Assembly (NCBI GenBank): GCA_021298355.1
Contig: JAJTEH010000008.1
Location: 1 to 64,000 of the forward strand
Source: Flammeovirgaceae bacterium
Lineage (GTDB): Bacteria; Bacteroidota; Bacteroidia; Cytophagales; Cyclobacteriaceae
DNA length: 64,000 nucleotides
Reading direction: 5' to 3'
A program made the translations under genes and the position numbers. This document shows, in pieces, positions 17,662-27,213 of this stretch. The number at the start of each line of letters is the position of its first letter. The stretch's first letter is position 1. The notes under the pieces are model-generated. The model was given only the letters and a program-made list of their open reading frames with translations. It was not told the origin of the DNA and searched no databases.

Positions 17662-19555
17662 GGTTTTATTGTTTCTTTTTTTTCTTTCAGGTTTAAATAC
17701 CTCTGTTTGGGCGCAGGATGATGAAAATGAACAGGATGGGAAAAAGAAAAGAGCGTCCATCTTAGATGATACCACCAAACAAATTTACGGCCCAAAATCA
17801 ACGCGCTACTATACGGAAAGAACCATTTTTTTAAACAGATTTGAATCTAGTACGATTGATACCGTAATCCGTAATTTTCATCAGTTTACTTTTATCAACA
17901 GGCTTAACCACGAGTACCAGGATTTAGGAAACATTGGCACTGCCATGTCTCCCATTTATTATCAATTGCCACAAACTATTGGTGTTAGTTCGGGCTTTAA
18001 TGCCTACAATGTGTATTGGGATTTAGATACCATGCGGTATTTTGATACCCATTCGCCTTACTCCAATATGCAGGTTATTTTAGGTGGCAAAGGCCGATCG
18101 ATTACCCGCGTAGTGTACACGCGTAACATTAAGCCCAATTGGAATTTCGGTTTTAACTACGTTACACTAAACATCGATAAACAAATACAACGACAAGGCA
18201 AAGGAGATCGCAATGTGCGGAGTACTTACTACGACTTGTTTATGACGTACCATACCAAAGATTCTGCCTATTGGATTTTTGCCAATGCACGAAGAATGCG
18301 CCACACCGTACTTGAAAATGGAGGAGTACAGGTAGACGATACGTTTACGTTCAGCGATTTTTTCTCGCAATTTGCACAGCCCGAGCTTACAACAGCAGAA
18401 ACAAGAGATATACGGATAGCCACACACATTTATCAACAATACCGCATCTGGAAAACGTGGCAGGTGTATCATCAATTTGATAAACAAAGACAGTACAATG
18501 CATTTTTAGAATCGAACCCAACAAACTCGTATTACGATCCACGTATAAAAAATGGAACAACAGCTGGAGACAGAAATTGGTTTAGAACCACCCGAAACGA
18601 ATTAGGCTTAAAAGGAAATATCGGACAGGTTTTATTAAATGGGTACTGGGCAACTCGAAGATATGAAATGGATTATGAACATATAGCTGAAGGTAGGTTA
18701 CCTGTTAAAACCAAAGGAACGGAATATTATACCGGAGGAACATTAGCCTACCAATACAAAAAGGGATTTACTTTTTTAGCGGAGGCACAAGCATTGTTAC
18801 GTTCGAATTATAAAATTGGTGTAGGTTTAGAAACCCCATGGTTAGAAGGTTCGCTTGTACGTGCACAATACAAACCAACTTTTGTACAACAAGCCTACAT
18901 CGGAGAGTTTGATGGTTGGCTAAATAGTTTTAGAGATATTGAAGTAAACCAACTTAAAGGTTTTGCTAAACTACCTTTAAAAGGATTAAAGGCCTCTGCC
19001 GGTGTTACTTTAACAACTTTAAACAACTATGTATTTTTTAATTTAAACGAAGAGGCAACCAAACAAAAAGTGTTGCCTCAACAGAGCAACGGAAATCAAA
19101 TTATGCAATCTCCTGAGTTTCGTTTGCAATGGCAGTTTATCAGAAAAAAGTTTACACTTGATGCACGAGCCTTATATACAAGTGTTTTAGAAAACAGCAA
19201 TAATGCTATCCAAGTGCCGGAATGGTTACTGCACGGACAACTCGCTTATCAAAATATTTTCTTCGATGGAAACTTCGATATCCAACTTGGTGTAGAAGCC
19301 CGGTGGCAGTCGGCATACTTTGGCAATGGATATGATGTGCCTACACAGCAATTCTACACACAACAACAATTTCGTAACAACGACTATCTACTGCTCGACA
19401 CATTTTTTAACTGGAAAATGAAGCGCGGAAGAATTTTTGTTCGATACCATAATATACTACAAGCTCTTCAGGGTACAGGATATTTTAGTACTCCTTTTTA
19501 TCCGGCACAATCAAATGTATTGGATTTTGGTTTTGATTGGTCATTCTATGATTAA
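17648..19555 (+). CDS. Putative porin (Bacteroidetes porin_10-like)
   Basis: 635 aa. Signal peptide ends at VWAQ (about residue 23); a short acidic/basic linker (DDENEQDGKKKR) follows, then a long series of amphipathic beta strands rich in aromatic residues (YRIWKTWQVYHQFD, FRLQWQFIRKKFTLDARA, GVEARWQSAYFG), ending DFGFDWSFYD with a final aromatic. This fits the 'putative porin' family of Bacteroidetes, a large barrel of unknown substrate. It overlaps the 3' end of lpxK by 14 bp and is followed by miaE with its ATG overlapping the stop, forming a three-gene operon. Confidence 0.78.
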   Translation: MNWPRVLLFLFFLSGLNTSVWAQDDENEQDGKKKRASILDDTTKQIYGPKSTRYYTERTIFLNRFESSTIDTVIRNFHQFTFINRLNHEYQDLGNIGTAMSPIYYQLPQTIGVSSGFNAYNVYWDLDTMRYFDTHSPYSNMQVILGGKGRSITRVVYTRNIKPNWNFGFNYVTLNIDKQIQRQGKGDRNVRSTYYDLFMTYHTKDSAYWIFANARRMRHTVLENGGVQVDDTFTFSDFFSQFAQPELTTAETRDIRIATHIYQQYRIWKTWQVYHQFDKQRQYNAFLESNPTNSYYDPRIKNGTTAGDRNWFRTTRNELGLKGNIGQVLLNGYWATRRYEMDYEHIAEGRLPVKTKGTEYYTGGTLAYQYKKGFTFLAEAQALLRSNYKIGVGLETPWLEGSLVRAQYKPTFVQQAYIGEFDGWLNSFRDIEVNQLKGFAKLPLKGLKASAGVTLTTLNNYVFFNLNEEATKQKVLPQQSNGNQIMQSPEFRLQWQFIRKKFTLDARALYTSVLENSNNAIQVPEWLLHGQLAYQNIFFDGNFDIQLGVEARWQSAYFGNGYDVPTQQFYTQQQFRNNDYLLLDTFFNWKMKRGRIFVRYHNILQALQGTGYFSTPFYPAQSNVLDFGFDWSFYD

Positions 19556-20166
19556 TGGCTATGCAGGCAAAAGATAAATTCACACTCGGACTTGAATTAC
19601 CAACAGATCCACGCTGGGTTGATATCGCCAGCATGAATATTAAAGATATTTTAGTAGATCATGCCTATTGCGAACAAAAAGCGGCTTCATCTTGTATCTC
19701 ATTAATTGTTACGTATCCGGAAAAAGAAAAATTGGTAGAAGAGTTAACTCCTGTTGTGGCAGAAGAGTGGGCGCATTTTGAGCGTGTGTTGGAGCTGTTA
19801 AAAAAGAGAGGGTATACGTTAGAAAGGCAACGTAAAGATAGTTACGTAGATGCCTTGCAAAACAAGGTAATACAGAAAGGTGGGAGTCGCGACCAGCAAT
19901 TAATGGAGCGTTTGCTGATAAATGCGTTAATAGAAGCCAGAAGTTGCGAACGTTTTAAATTGTTGTGGAAAAATATTGCTGATGAAGAACTCTCAAAATT
20001 TTATTATGAGTTGATGGTTTCTGAAGCGGGACACTATAAAAATTTTATACGATTAGCATACACTTACTTGCCCGAAGAAAAAGTTACACAACGCTGGCAC
20101 GAAATTTTAGAGCAAGAAGCTGAAATAGTACGGTCGCTCCCGTTGAGGAGCGACCGTATGCATTAA
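19555..20166 (+). CDS. miaE: tRNA-(ms2io6A37) hydroxylase (MiaE)
   Basis: Di-iron monooxygenase that hydroxylates the isopentenyl group at A37 of some tRNAs. 203 aa. The ferritin-like iron ligands are visible: Glu in ILVDHAYCEQKAA, EEWAHFERV, EARSCERF and SEAGHYKNF. The extreme C-terminus (SLPLRSDRMH) is encoded by a 12-bp perfect palindrome that also leads into the stop codon, suggesting a repeat element replaced the original end. Third gene of the lpxK operon. MiaE needs MiaA and MiaB elsewhere in the genome. Confidence 0.92.
   Translation: MAMQAKDKFTLGLELPTDPRWVDIASMNIKDILVDHAYCEQKAASSCISLIVTYPEKEKLVEELTPVVAEEWAHFERVLELLKKRGYTLERQRKDSYVDALQNKVIQKGGSRDQQLMERLLINALIEARSCERFKLLWKNIADEELSKFYYELMVSEAGHYKNFIRLAYTYLPEEKVTQRWHEILEQEAEIVRSLPLRSDRMH
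20129..20158. repeat. REP-like palindrome at the 3' end of miaE
   Basis: Arms TACGGTCGCTCC and GGAGCGACCGTA, 12 bp perfect, 6-nt loop CGTTGA. It is more GC-rich than its surroundings and has no T-run after it, so it is not a classical terminator. It is the kind of element that REP-associated transposases act on, though its sequence differs from the palindrome near the RAYT gene at 36.4 kb. Confidence 0.6.
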
Positions 20167-20179
20167 CGCAAGTTAAAGC

Positions 20180-23100
20180 CTATTGAACAATTACTTTCTT
20201 TATTTTCGATTCGCCTTTACTTTGCAACGTTACATAGTACATACCCGGCTGTAAAGCGTTGGTTTGTATGCTTTCTGAACCTTGGGTTGCTTTGCCTAAA
20301 GCGCGTGATGCCACCTCGCGGCCTTGTGCATCTTGTAACCGTAAATTTCCTTCTTGTTGAGCGTATAAAGTATAGCTTACCGTTATTTCTTCACCTCTTT
20401 TTACGGGGTTCGGATAAACATCAAATTGTTCTATTTCTGCTTGCTTTGTTTCTACCGAAGTTGGCGTAGCCTGAATAATTAAATAATCTAATGCCCAGCC
20501 CCATGCCTGTACGGTTGCGTTGGCCTCTACTCTAAAACGAACAAGTATTTTTTCGTTAGCCTCAAAAAAGTCTAACAGGTTAACTTCATGCGCTACTGTT
20601 TCGGTATATGCAGGAATATTATTTGGGGCAGGGGAATTGTAGATGGTTAACCAATTGGTTTTGTGCGATGCATCGTATTTAGGTTTTAACGGAAGCCAAT
20701 TAACACCATCGGAGGTTGCCTCAAGCATAACAAAGTCGTTGTTGGGTTCTAGTATGGCAACATCTCTGTAATATAGCTTAGCGTTAGTAGCCTGCACAAT
20801 AATGGGAACTGTTAAAAATGCTGATGCACGCGTATTGGCCGCATACGGATGTAAAGTATGCAATGTTCTTCTTTCTGTTTCTTGCTCCTCGAAACGCGAC
20901 AAAGCCAGAGCAGAAACTATAAAGTTTTCTAACGTATTGATATAATCCACATGGCTGGTTTTAGCATCTTTAAGGTTTATATAGCTAACCGAAAAAGGCT
21001 TACCTGAAAACACAGCCCCTAATTCATAAGCAAGTAATCGAACTTCTTTTGTGCCAAAACTGAGGCCAGAAATGGCTACTATGGTTTCTCCAACTATAGT
21101 ATTTTTAAGAACACCTATTTTGGTATTATTTACCATTACTTCGATAGAATCGTACGAGAAAGGGTTACTTACTTTAACAGCCAGGCGTTCGGATGGATCT
21201 GTTCCGCCTGCGGTAATTACCGGTAACTCAGGAACGTTGGCTTGGTTTTTATCGCTGTTAACCGTGGCTGTCCATATACCACGACCGTGGGTACCAATAA
21301 CAATTTTATTATCTACTCCTTTTAAATCCCACACCGATACGTTAGGGAAATCTTCAATAATAGCCCATGTTTCGCCCCCATCGGTAGACTCTACAATGCC
21401 TATTTCTGTGCCTGCCCAAATAATGTTGGTATCATCTGGGCGAACATATAAGCAATATACGGCCACATCCGGAAAACCTTTACTGCTAACGTTGTTGGTG
21501 CCAAAGCCGCTTATATCTTGCCAGCTCTGACCAAGATTTTTTGTTCTAAGTATTTTGGGTTTTCCTGCTAATGAAAATATAGCGTATGCCGTGTTAGGTT
21601 CGGTTGGGTGCGTAGCTAATTTAGTTATACCACCCATGCTGGTTTCTGTATAATTGTTAGTTACCTGAAAACTTTGTCCGCCATTGGTAGATACATGGAG
21701 GGATAGCTGCGAAGTCATGCCGGTTCCGGCCCAAACAATGTTTGCATTTGCACGAGATACATCGATATCCATTAAACTGGCATTTGCCCAACGTGTGGTA
21801 ATGGGAGTTAGTGTCCAGCTTTGCCCGAAATTGGTTGAAACAAAGACTCCATTTTGACCAAGTGTGAAAATTCTGTCTGGAAAACTATTTGAGTTGGCCA
21901 GTTTAGATATAAAGGGCATGTTGCCTGTTAATCCTGCGGTTGCATCGCCAAAAGTTAAGCCTCCGTTTGTTGATCTGGCAAAGCCATTGAATTGTGAACC
22001 ACCTATGAGTAACTGCGGATTGTTGTAATTCCAAATCACTTCAAAGCCATCGCCACCAATTCTGAAGTTATAATTAGCGCTGGCATTAGCAGTTTGGTCG
22101 GGCTGCGAAACCCAGGTTCCATTATCTTGCATGCCACCAAAATATTCGTCTGCTCCGGGTTTTTTATCTGCACCGTAAAACTGACTTGAGTTGTATCCAT
22201 TGTCGGTGCTGGTCCATTCGTTGTTATCTATACCGGGCGTAGGATCGGTATTCGAAACAAAAACACCACCATCATTGGCATTAAGAATTTTGTAGGTAGT
22301 TGCACTCATGGGTATCATTACAATGTTGTGGTGATCCACATGTACATTGTTGTTTTTTCCATTGCCAAATTCGCCCCGGCCATCGGTAATGTTAAGTGTA
22401 TTTGCATTTAACACCGATAGCGTGGAAGTAATAATACTTAAGGTTGCATTTTGCATTGCAGGAAATTGTCCTCCGGTGGGTAATATAGGCCATATATTAT
22501 ACATCTCGCTAAACACATGGCCTCCGGTTGTTGCAATAGATGCGTTGGCGGAAGAAGAGTAAGTAACGTTGTTTACAAAAACATACTCCCGGCTTTGTTC
22601 ATTTGCATTGGTAGAACTTGTGTTGGCCGGAAGAAGATCGAAAATGCCATTGTTGGCCTGATCTCTGAACGATACCATAAGTTGGCGGTTTGGCACTGTG
22701 GTAATGTCCCATACAGTAAAGGGAACATCCACATATCCGGCATACGTATAGCTGGAGTTTGCAACACCACTAGTTGCACCGGCTGGTACAGTAAACCTGT
22801 GTGCCTTTTGTGTTTGCCCGGGGCCAAAGCGAAACTCTACTGATAAACCTGCAAAAGAAGGACCTACATCAAAATTTCCGTTAGATGCACTGGAAAAGTT
22901 TACCAAATCTACATAAGACGAAATGTTTGAAGCTTCTAAAGAAAATACAGGAAAAGAGGTTGAACCGGAAGTTAACTGAGTTCGAAACAAATCTACTCCT
23001 CCGAAATAAACAATGTTTGCATTAAAAGGATCGCACGCAATTGTATTGTCGTACCAACCTTGTTCATTTAAAAAATCTACCTGGTTGCCACCAATTGAAA

Positions 23101-24109
23101 CGTTAACCATATTCCACGAATTGCCACCATCGTCTGACATGTAGAGATAAGATCCACTTCCGAATGATTCTGCCTCTGCCGAAACGAAAATTCGGTTTGT
23201 GTTTACTGGAGAAATAGCAATTTCTATCCGGCCTACAGTTCCTAAGTTTGCGGTTTCGTTCCAGGTTAAGCCGGCATCGGTACTTTTCCAAACTCCTTCG
23301 CTGTTTTGTGCAGCATATAAAATGTTAAAATTACCAGGAGTAGCTTTTAAGTCTTGTATTAATTCTTGATCAAGAACTAAGTTCCAGCTTGTTCCACCAT
23401 TAACGGATCTGTATAGGCCATCTGCAGTTGCAGCAAGTACAATGTTTTCGTTGGCAGGGTCTACTGCCATTCTGTTCACATCCGGAAAGTTGATAGTTGA
23501 AGCAAGTTGCGTCCACGACTCGCCTCGGTCGGTTGATTTAAATACACCCGCACCATCAACTGCATCCAGATTAAAAAATCCTTCGCCAGTTCCACAATAA
23601 ATAACATTTGGATTGGATGTAGCTTGCACTAGAACTGAGGTAGCTAAATTAGGAAGATCAGGAGTAAGGTTTCTCCAGGTTTGTCCGGCATTGGTTGTTT
23701 TCCAAACACCGCCACCAACAGAACCTGCATACCAGGTATTTTTTGCTGGATCAGCCGGATCCACGATTAAACCTCTGGTTCTGCCCGGCACATTGGCTGG
23801 ACCACGCTCTACCCATTCTGTAATTCCATTGGATTTTGTTTTGGCTGATTTGCGCATGCGCGCCAGTTGTTTGCTTTTGCGCAACTCTTTTAGCTTGTAG
23901 CCATTGGTGTAGGCTGGTTTATCTTGTCCTTCGGCTGTACGGATTTGCCAATGAAACTTTGCAAATTCAGCGGGTCCGTCAAAATCACCTTCTTCGTAAT
24001 GTATTTTAGGCTCGGGTTTAGCCACCTGCGTTTCGGGTGCAGGCGTGTAGATAACGGCCAGTTGTATGCATAGCACAAAAAGGAGCGATACAAGTACAAT
24101 TTTTTTCAT
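20180..24109 (-). CDS. Secreted beta-propeller (BNR/VPS10-like) protein with T9SS sorting domain
   Basis: 1309 aa. N-terminal signal (KKIVLVSLLFVLCIQLAVIY). Residues about 95-360 and 620-950 carry repeated sialidase/VPS10-type blades with motifs such as GVWKTTNAGQTWRNL, GVFKSTDRGESWTQL and GIVESTDGGETWAI. A beta-sandwich-like segment sits between. The last 80 residues form a type A T9SS signal: FDVYPNPVKRGEEITVSY, GREV, LQPGMYYVTL, and the basic end KIKKVIVQ. It should be exported, crossed by the Por machinery and anchored or released. Ligand unknown. It lies downstream of the small lipoprotein gene on the same strand. Confidence 0.88.
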   Translation of the reverse strand: MKKIVLVSLLFVLCIQLAVIYTPAPETQVAKPEPKIHYEEGDFDGPAEFAKFHWQIRTAEGQDKPAYTNGYKLKELRKSKQLARMRKSAKTKSNGITEWVERGPANVPGRTRGLIVDPADPAKNTWYAGSVGGGVWKTTNAGQTWRNLTPDLPNLATSVLVQATSNPNVIYCGTGEGFFNLDAVDGAGVFKSTDRGESWTQLASTINFPDVNRMAVDPANENIVLAATADGLYRSVNGGTSWNLVLDQELIQDLKATPGNFNILYAAQNSEGVWKSTDAGLTWNETANLGTVGRIEIAISPVNTNRIFVSAEAESFGSGSYLYMSDDGGNSWNMVNVSIGGNQVDFLNEQGWYDNTIACDPFNANIVYFGGVDLFRTQLTSGSTSFPVFSLEASNISSYVDLVNFSSASNGNFDVGPSFAGLSVEFRFGPGQTQKAHRFTVPAGATSGVANSSYTYAGYVDVPFTVWDITTVPNRQLMVSFRDQANNGIFDLLPANTSSTNANEQSREYVFVNNVTYSSSANASIATTGGHVFSEMYNIWPILPTGGQFPAMQNATLSIITSTLSVLNANTLNITDGRGEFGNGKNNNVHVDHHNIVMIPMSATTYKILNANDGGVFVSNTDPTPGIDNNEWTSTDNGYNSSQFYGADKKPGADEYFGGMQDNGTWVSQPDQTANASANYNFRIGGDGFEVIWNYNNPQLLIGGSQFNGFARSTNGGLTFGDATAGLTGNMPFISKLANSNSFPDRIFTLGQNGVFVSTNFGQSWTLTPITTRWANASLMDIDVSRANANIVWAGTGMTSQLSLHVSTNGGQSFQVTNNYTETSMGGITKLATHPTEPNTAYAIFSLAGKPKILRTKNLGQSWQDISGFGTNNVSSKGFPDVAVYCLYVRPDDTNIIWAGTEIGIVESTDGGETWAIIEDFPNVSVWDLKGVDNKIVIGTHGRGIWTATVNSDKNQANVPELPVITAGGTDPSERLAVKVSNPFSYDSIEVMVNNTKIGVLKNTIVGETIVAISGLSFGTKEVRLLAYELGAVFSGKPFSVSYINLKDAKTSHVDYINTLENFIVSALALSRFEEQETERRTLHTLHPYAANTRASAFLTVPIIVQATNAKLYYRDVAILEPNNDFVMLEATSDGVNWLPLKPKYDASHKTNWLTIYNSPAPNNIPAYTETVAHEVNLLDFFEANEKILVRFRVEANATVQAWGWALDYLIIQATPTSVETKQAEIEQFDVYPNPVKRGEEITVSYTLYAQQEGNLRLQDAQGREVASRALGKATQGSESIQTNALQPGMYYVTLQSKGESKIKKVIVQ

Positions 24110-24134
24110 AAGGATGTGTTTGTGTTTTGTTGTG

Positions 24135-24521
24135 TTAGTGTTCTTTCTTCAGATCGATCAGGCTTTGGTAGTCTTCTGGTGTTTTGCCGGTTGGCATTAC
24201 CTCTGGTAGTTTAGTAAGCAAAAGTACGTGGTTACTTTGCCAAACAATGTTGCCTTTAGTAATGCTGCCTTTATGTACAAGTTGGTTATCAGACAGATCG
24301 AAAACCCAATATAAAAAGTATGTGTCTGTAACCTTAGGAATTTCTTTAACAAGTAAATACTCTTTGCTTTCGCTCAGGATTTGAGTTGTTTCTTTTTGGG
24401 TTAGTGTTGCAAGGGCAATAGGTGTTTGCTCGTTTGTTATCTGCATAGCCGGTTTTACAGAGCACGCACACGTACACACTACCAGAATTAACCCTCTGTA
24501 TATGCTTGCAAATGGTATCAT
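24135..24521 (-). CDS. Small lipoprotein of unknown function
   Basis: 128 aa. The N-terminal hydrophobic segment ends in a lipobox-like VVCTCACS, predicting a lipoprotein. The rest is short, mixed alpha/beta and without a family I recognise (a late LDLKKEH end). Its start shares its base with the stop of the upstream asparagine-synthetase-B-like gene, so translation is coupled and the two products may work together. Confidence 0.5.
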   Translation of the reverse strand: MIPFASIYRGLILVVCTCACSVKPAMQITNEQTPIALATLTQKETTQILSESKEYLLVKEIPKVTDTYFLYWVFDLSDNQLVHKGSITKGNIVWQSNHVLLLTKLPEVMPTGKTPEDYQSLIDLKKEH

Positions 24522-25795
24522 CAGGTTTTTTGTTTTTTCTTTTTAGCGGCCGGAAACAAAATGTTGTTCAGAATTAACCTGTAGCCCGGAGAGTTAGGAT
24601 GTTGGTTTAGGTCTGTTGGTTCTTCGCCAACCTGGTGTTGGTAATCTTCAGGATCGTGGCCTCCATAGTACGTCCAAAAGCCTTTACCTAACGTTCCGTG
24701 TATATATTTGGCTTCGCTTATGGCTTTGCTTTCACCCATTACCAATACTTCTGATTTGATCAATCTCTTTTTAAATCCTGTGGTTTGCCCGTAAAAGCCG
24801 GGTACAATTTTAGTATGATTTTGCGTGAGCATGGTTGGGATGGGATCCCATTTGGCAGAAAATTCGAAAAGAGTAAAGTAATCGTTGTCTTGTCGTAAAC
24901 TTCTTTCAGAAGGTTGATTGTCTATATCGCTAAACTCGTATTGCATAGGATCGCGCGATATACGAAAACCACCAAAGGCAAGCGCTCTGGAATAATCTAG
25001 TTTATTTTGTGCATGCGGGTCGGCCGGGTCGCCATCGAACATCCGCTCACAAATATCTAAACCTTCAGCGGCCAGCGCTATATCAAAACTATCGGTGGCC
25101 GAACACATGGCAAATAAAAATCCACCACCGGCCACAAACTCTTGTATTCTTTTAGCTATCGCCAATTTAAGTTGCGATACTTTGGTAAAACCATGTTTAC
25201 GTGCCATTTCTTCGGCTTCGCGTTGTTGCTCGATATACCACGGTGCGCTGCTATACGAAGAATAAAATTTTCCATATTGCCCGGTAAAATCTTCGTGATG
25301 CAAATGCAGCCAATCGTACTTAGGCAGATTGCCAGCTAAAACTTCATCATCATAAATTAAATCGTACGGAATTTCGGCATAGGTAAGCACCAAAGTTACG
25401 GCATCATCCCAAGGTTGAGCCGATTTAGGAGAGTACACGGCTATTTTTGGGTATTTCTCCAGCTTCATGATGTCATAGTTCAAGGCAGGGCTTGCCATTT
25501 CAGTTAAAATCTGGTTGGCTTGTGCTTCAGAAATAACTTCGTAACTAACTCCGCGTATCAGCAATTCGTTTTGTATAGCCGCATTGTAATCGCACATGAA
25601 ACTTCCCCCTCTATAGTTCAACAACCAATCTACTTCGGTTTCGGCACGTAAAATCCAATAGGCAATTCCGTATGCTTTTAAATGGTTGGTTTGCGAGGCA
25701 TCCATCGGTATAAACAAACGATTGGCCTGTGCCACATTCAGAACTAACATTAAAAGTACTAGAACCCGATAACGCATAGCCGAAATTTTCCTCAT
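24521..25795 (-). CDS. Exported 'asparagine synthetase B'-like protein
   Basis: 424 aa. A signal peptide (LVLLMLVLNVAQA, best from Met7) precedes a conserved domain with MDASQTNHLKAYGIAYW, NYRGGSFMCDYN, KIAVYSPKSAQPWDDAV, LHLHHEDFTGQYGKF, then GGFLFAMCSATDSFD and FWTYYGGHDPEDYQH. As I recall, databases often label this Bacteroidetes family asparagine synthetase B, but I see neither the Cys2 N-terminus nor the SGGLDS PP-loop of that enzyme. The GGG...C/H pattern is more like a glutamine-amidotransferase-type fold. Export also argues against an ATP-dependent synthetase. Confidence 0.6.
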   Translation of the reverse strand: MRKISAMRYRVLVLLMLVLNVAQANRLFIPMDASQTNHLKAYGIAYWILRAETEVDWLLNYRGGSFMCDYNAAIQNELLIRGVSYEVISEAQANQILTEMASPALNYDIMKLEKYPKIAVYSPKSAQPWDDAVTLVLTYAEIPYDLIYDDEVLAGNLPKYDWLHLHHEDFTGQYGKFYSSYSSAPWYIEQQREAEEMARKHGFTKVSQLKLAIAKRIQEFVAGGGFLFAMCSATDSFDIALAAEGLDICERMFDGDPADPHAQNKLDYSRALAFGGFRISRDPMQYEFSDIDNQPSERSLRQDNDYFTLFEFSAKWDPIPTMLTQNHTKIVPGFYGQTTGFKKRLIKSEVLVMGESKAISEAKYIHGTLGKGFWTYYGGHDPEDYQHQVGEEPTDLNQHPNSPGYRLILNNILFPAAKKKKQKT

Positions 25796-25895
25796 TATAC
25801 GAAAGTAATACGATACTTTTTACAAACGTATAATTTTAACTATTCCTGTAACATTTCGATTGTTTTTTCAACCTATACACTTTAAATAAAATTTC

Positions 25896-27131
25896 ATGAA
25901 TCTGGTTGAAAACATAAAAGAAGGGCTTAGGTCGATTAAGGCCAATATGCTAAGGTCTGTATTAACCTCGTGTATTGTGGCTATCGGCATTACTTCGCTG
26001 GTGGGTATTTTAACTGCCATAGATGGTATAGAGTATTCGGTAAACACGAGCTTGTCTTCTTTAGGTGTTAATACGTTCGATATTACCTCGAAGAGAAACC
26101 GCGGGAGCAGCAACCAGGGTATTGCCGAAAAAAAATATCCGCAGCTTACGTTTACACAAGTAAACCGATTTGCCGAACAGTTTAAAACCGAAGCTGTAAT
26201 TTCTTTGTCGGCAGATGTTACCGGTGTGGCAGAAGTAAAATACTTATCGAATAAAACAAACCCGAATGTACGGTTGAAAGGAGTGAATACAGAGTTTTTT
26301 GGTTTGAAAGGTGTTGAAATAGAAAAAGGAAGAAATTTTTCGAAAGTTGAAATGGATTATGGAACGCAGGTGGCAGTAATTGGATTTAAAGTAGCCGAAA
26401 CTTTGTTTAAGAATGAGGAAGATCCGGTTGGAAAAGAAATATTGATTACTGGAGTTCAACTAAGAATTATTGGGGTGATGAAAGAGAAAGGAGATTTAGC
26501 AGACGACAATTACGATAACATGGTGTGTGTACCGTTAATCAAAGCCAACCAAATGGCAAAAGGCAGGCAGTTATGGTACGAAATCTCTGTTGGCATCAGC
26601 GACCCAACCAAAATGGATTTTGCTATGGGCGAAGCAACAGGCATTATGCGAGGCATCAGAAGAGATGAAGTAGGCAGACCTAATTCTTTTGACTTGGAAA
26701 AAAGCGAAACATTGCAAGAACAACTAGAAGGCATTACTTCTGCTTTGCGCTTAGGAGGTTTTGGCGTTGGCTTTATTACTTTGTTAGGTGCATCCATTGC
26801 TTTGATGAACATCATGCTGGTTTCTGTAACCGAGCGAACACGCGAAGTAGGAGTTCGTAAAGCATTAGGAGCAACACCACTTAGAATACGCCAACAATTT
26901 GTTATCGAAGCCATTGTAGTATGCGTGTTAGGCGGTTTGGCTGGAATTATATTAGGTATTTTAATTGGTAATGGAATTTCGAGTTTGATTGGGGTTGATG
27001 AATTTGTTATACCCTGGACGTGGATGTTTATGGGTATGCTGATTTGTATTGGCGTAGGATTATTATCAGGTTATTATCCGGCACACAAAGCATCAAAGTT
27101 AGATCCAATTGAATCGTTACGATTCGAGTAA
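25896..27131 (+). CDS. MacB-type ABC transporter permease
   Basis: 411 aa with the MacB layout: first TM helix about 17-42 (SCIVAIGITSLVGILTAIDG), a large periplasmic core domain (about 45-280), then three TM helices. The FtsX domain shows NIMLVSVTERTREVGVRKALGAT near 305, and ends GYYPAHKASKLDPIESLRFE. The partner ATPase is not adjacent, so it must be encoded elsewhere. Such pumps act on lipoproteins, peptides or antibiotics. A bidirectional terminator follows. Confidence 0.9.
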   Translation: MNLVENIKEGLRSIKANMLRSVLTSCIVAIGITSLVGILTAIDGIEYSVNTSLSSLGVNTFDITSKRNRGSSNQGIAEKKYPQLTFTQVNRFAEQFKTEAVISLSADVTGVAEVKYLSNKTNPNVRLKGVNTEFFGLKGVEIEKGRNFSKVEMDYGTQVAVIGFKVAETLFKNEEDPVGKEILITGVQLRIIGVMKEKGDLADDNYDNMVCVPLIKANQMAKGRQLWYEISVGISDPTKMDFAMGEATGIMRGIRRDEVGRPNSFDLEKSETLQEQLEGITSALRLGGFGVGFITLLGASIALMNIMLVSVTERTREVGVRKALGATPLRIRQQFVIEAIVVCVLGGLAGIILGILIGNGISSLIGVDEFVIPWTWMFMGMLICIGVGLLSGYYPAHKASKLDPIESLRFE

Positions 27132-27159
27132 TATAGCGCAACGTTATTTCCTTCCATAA

Positions 27160-27194
27160 AAAAGGCAGCTCTGCGCTGCCTTTTATTTTTTATT
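27160..27194. terminator. Bidirectional intrinsic terminator
   Basis: AAAAGGCAGC, loop TCTGC, GCTGCCTTTT followed by ATTTTTTATT; upstream A-run serves the minus strand. It separates the convergent MacB-type permease and FKBP genes. Confidence 0.8.
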
Positions 27195-27213
27195 CCAGTA
27201 TAAACTTTATTTT

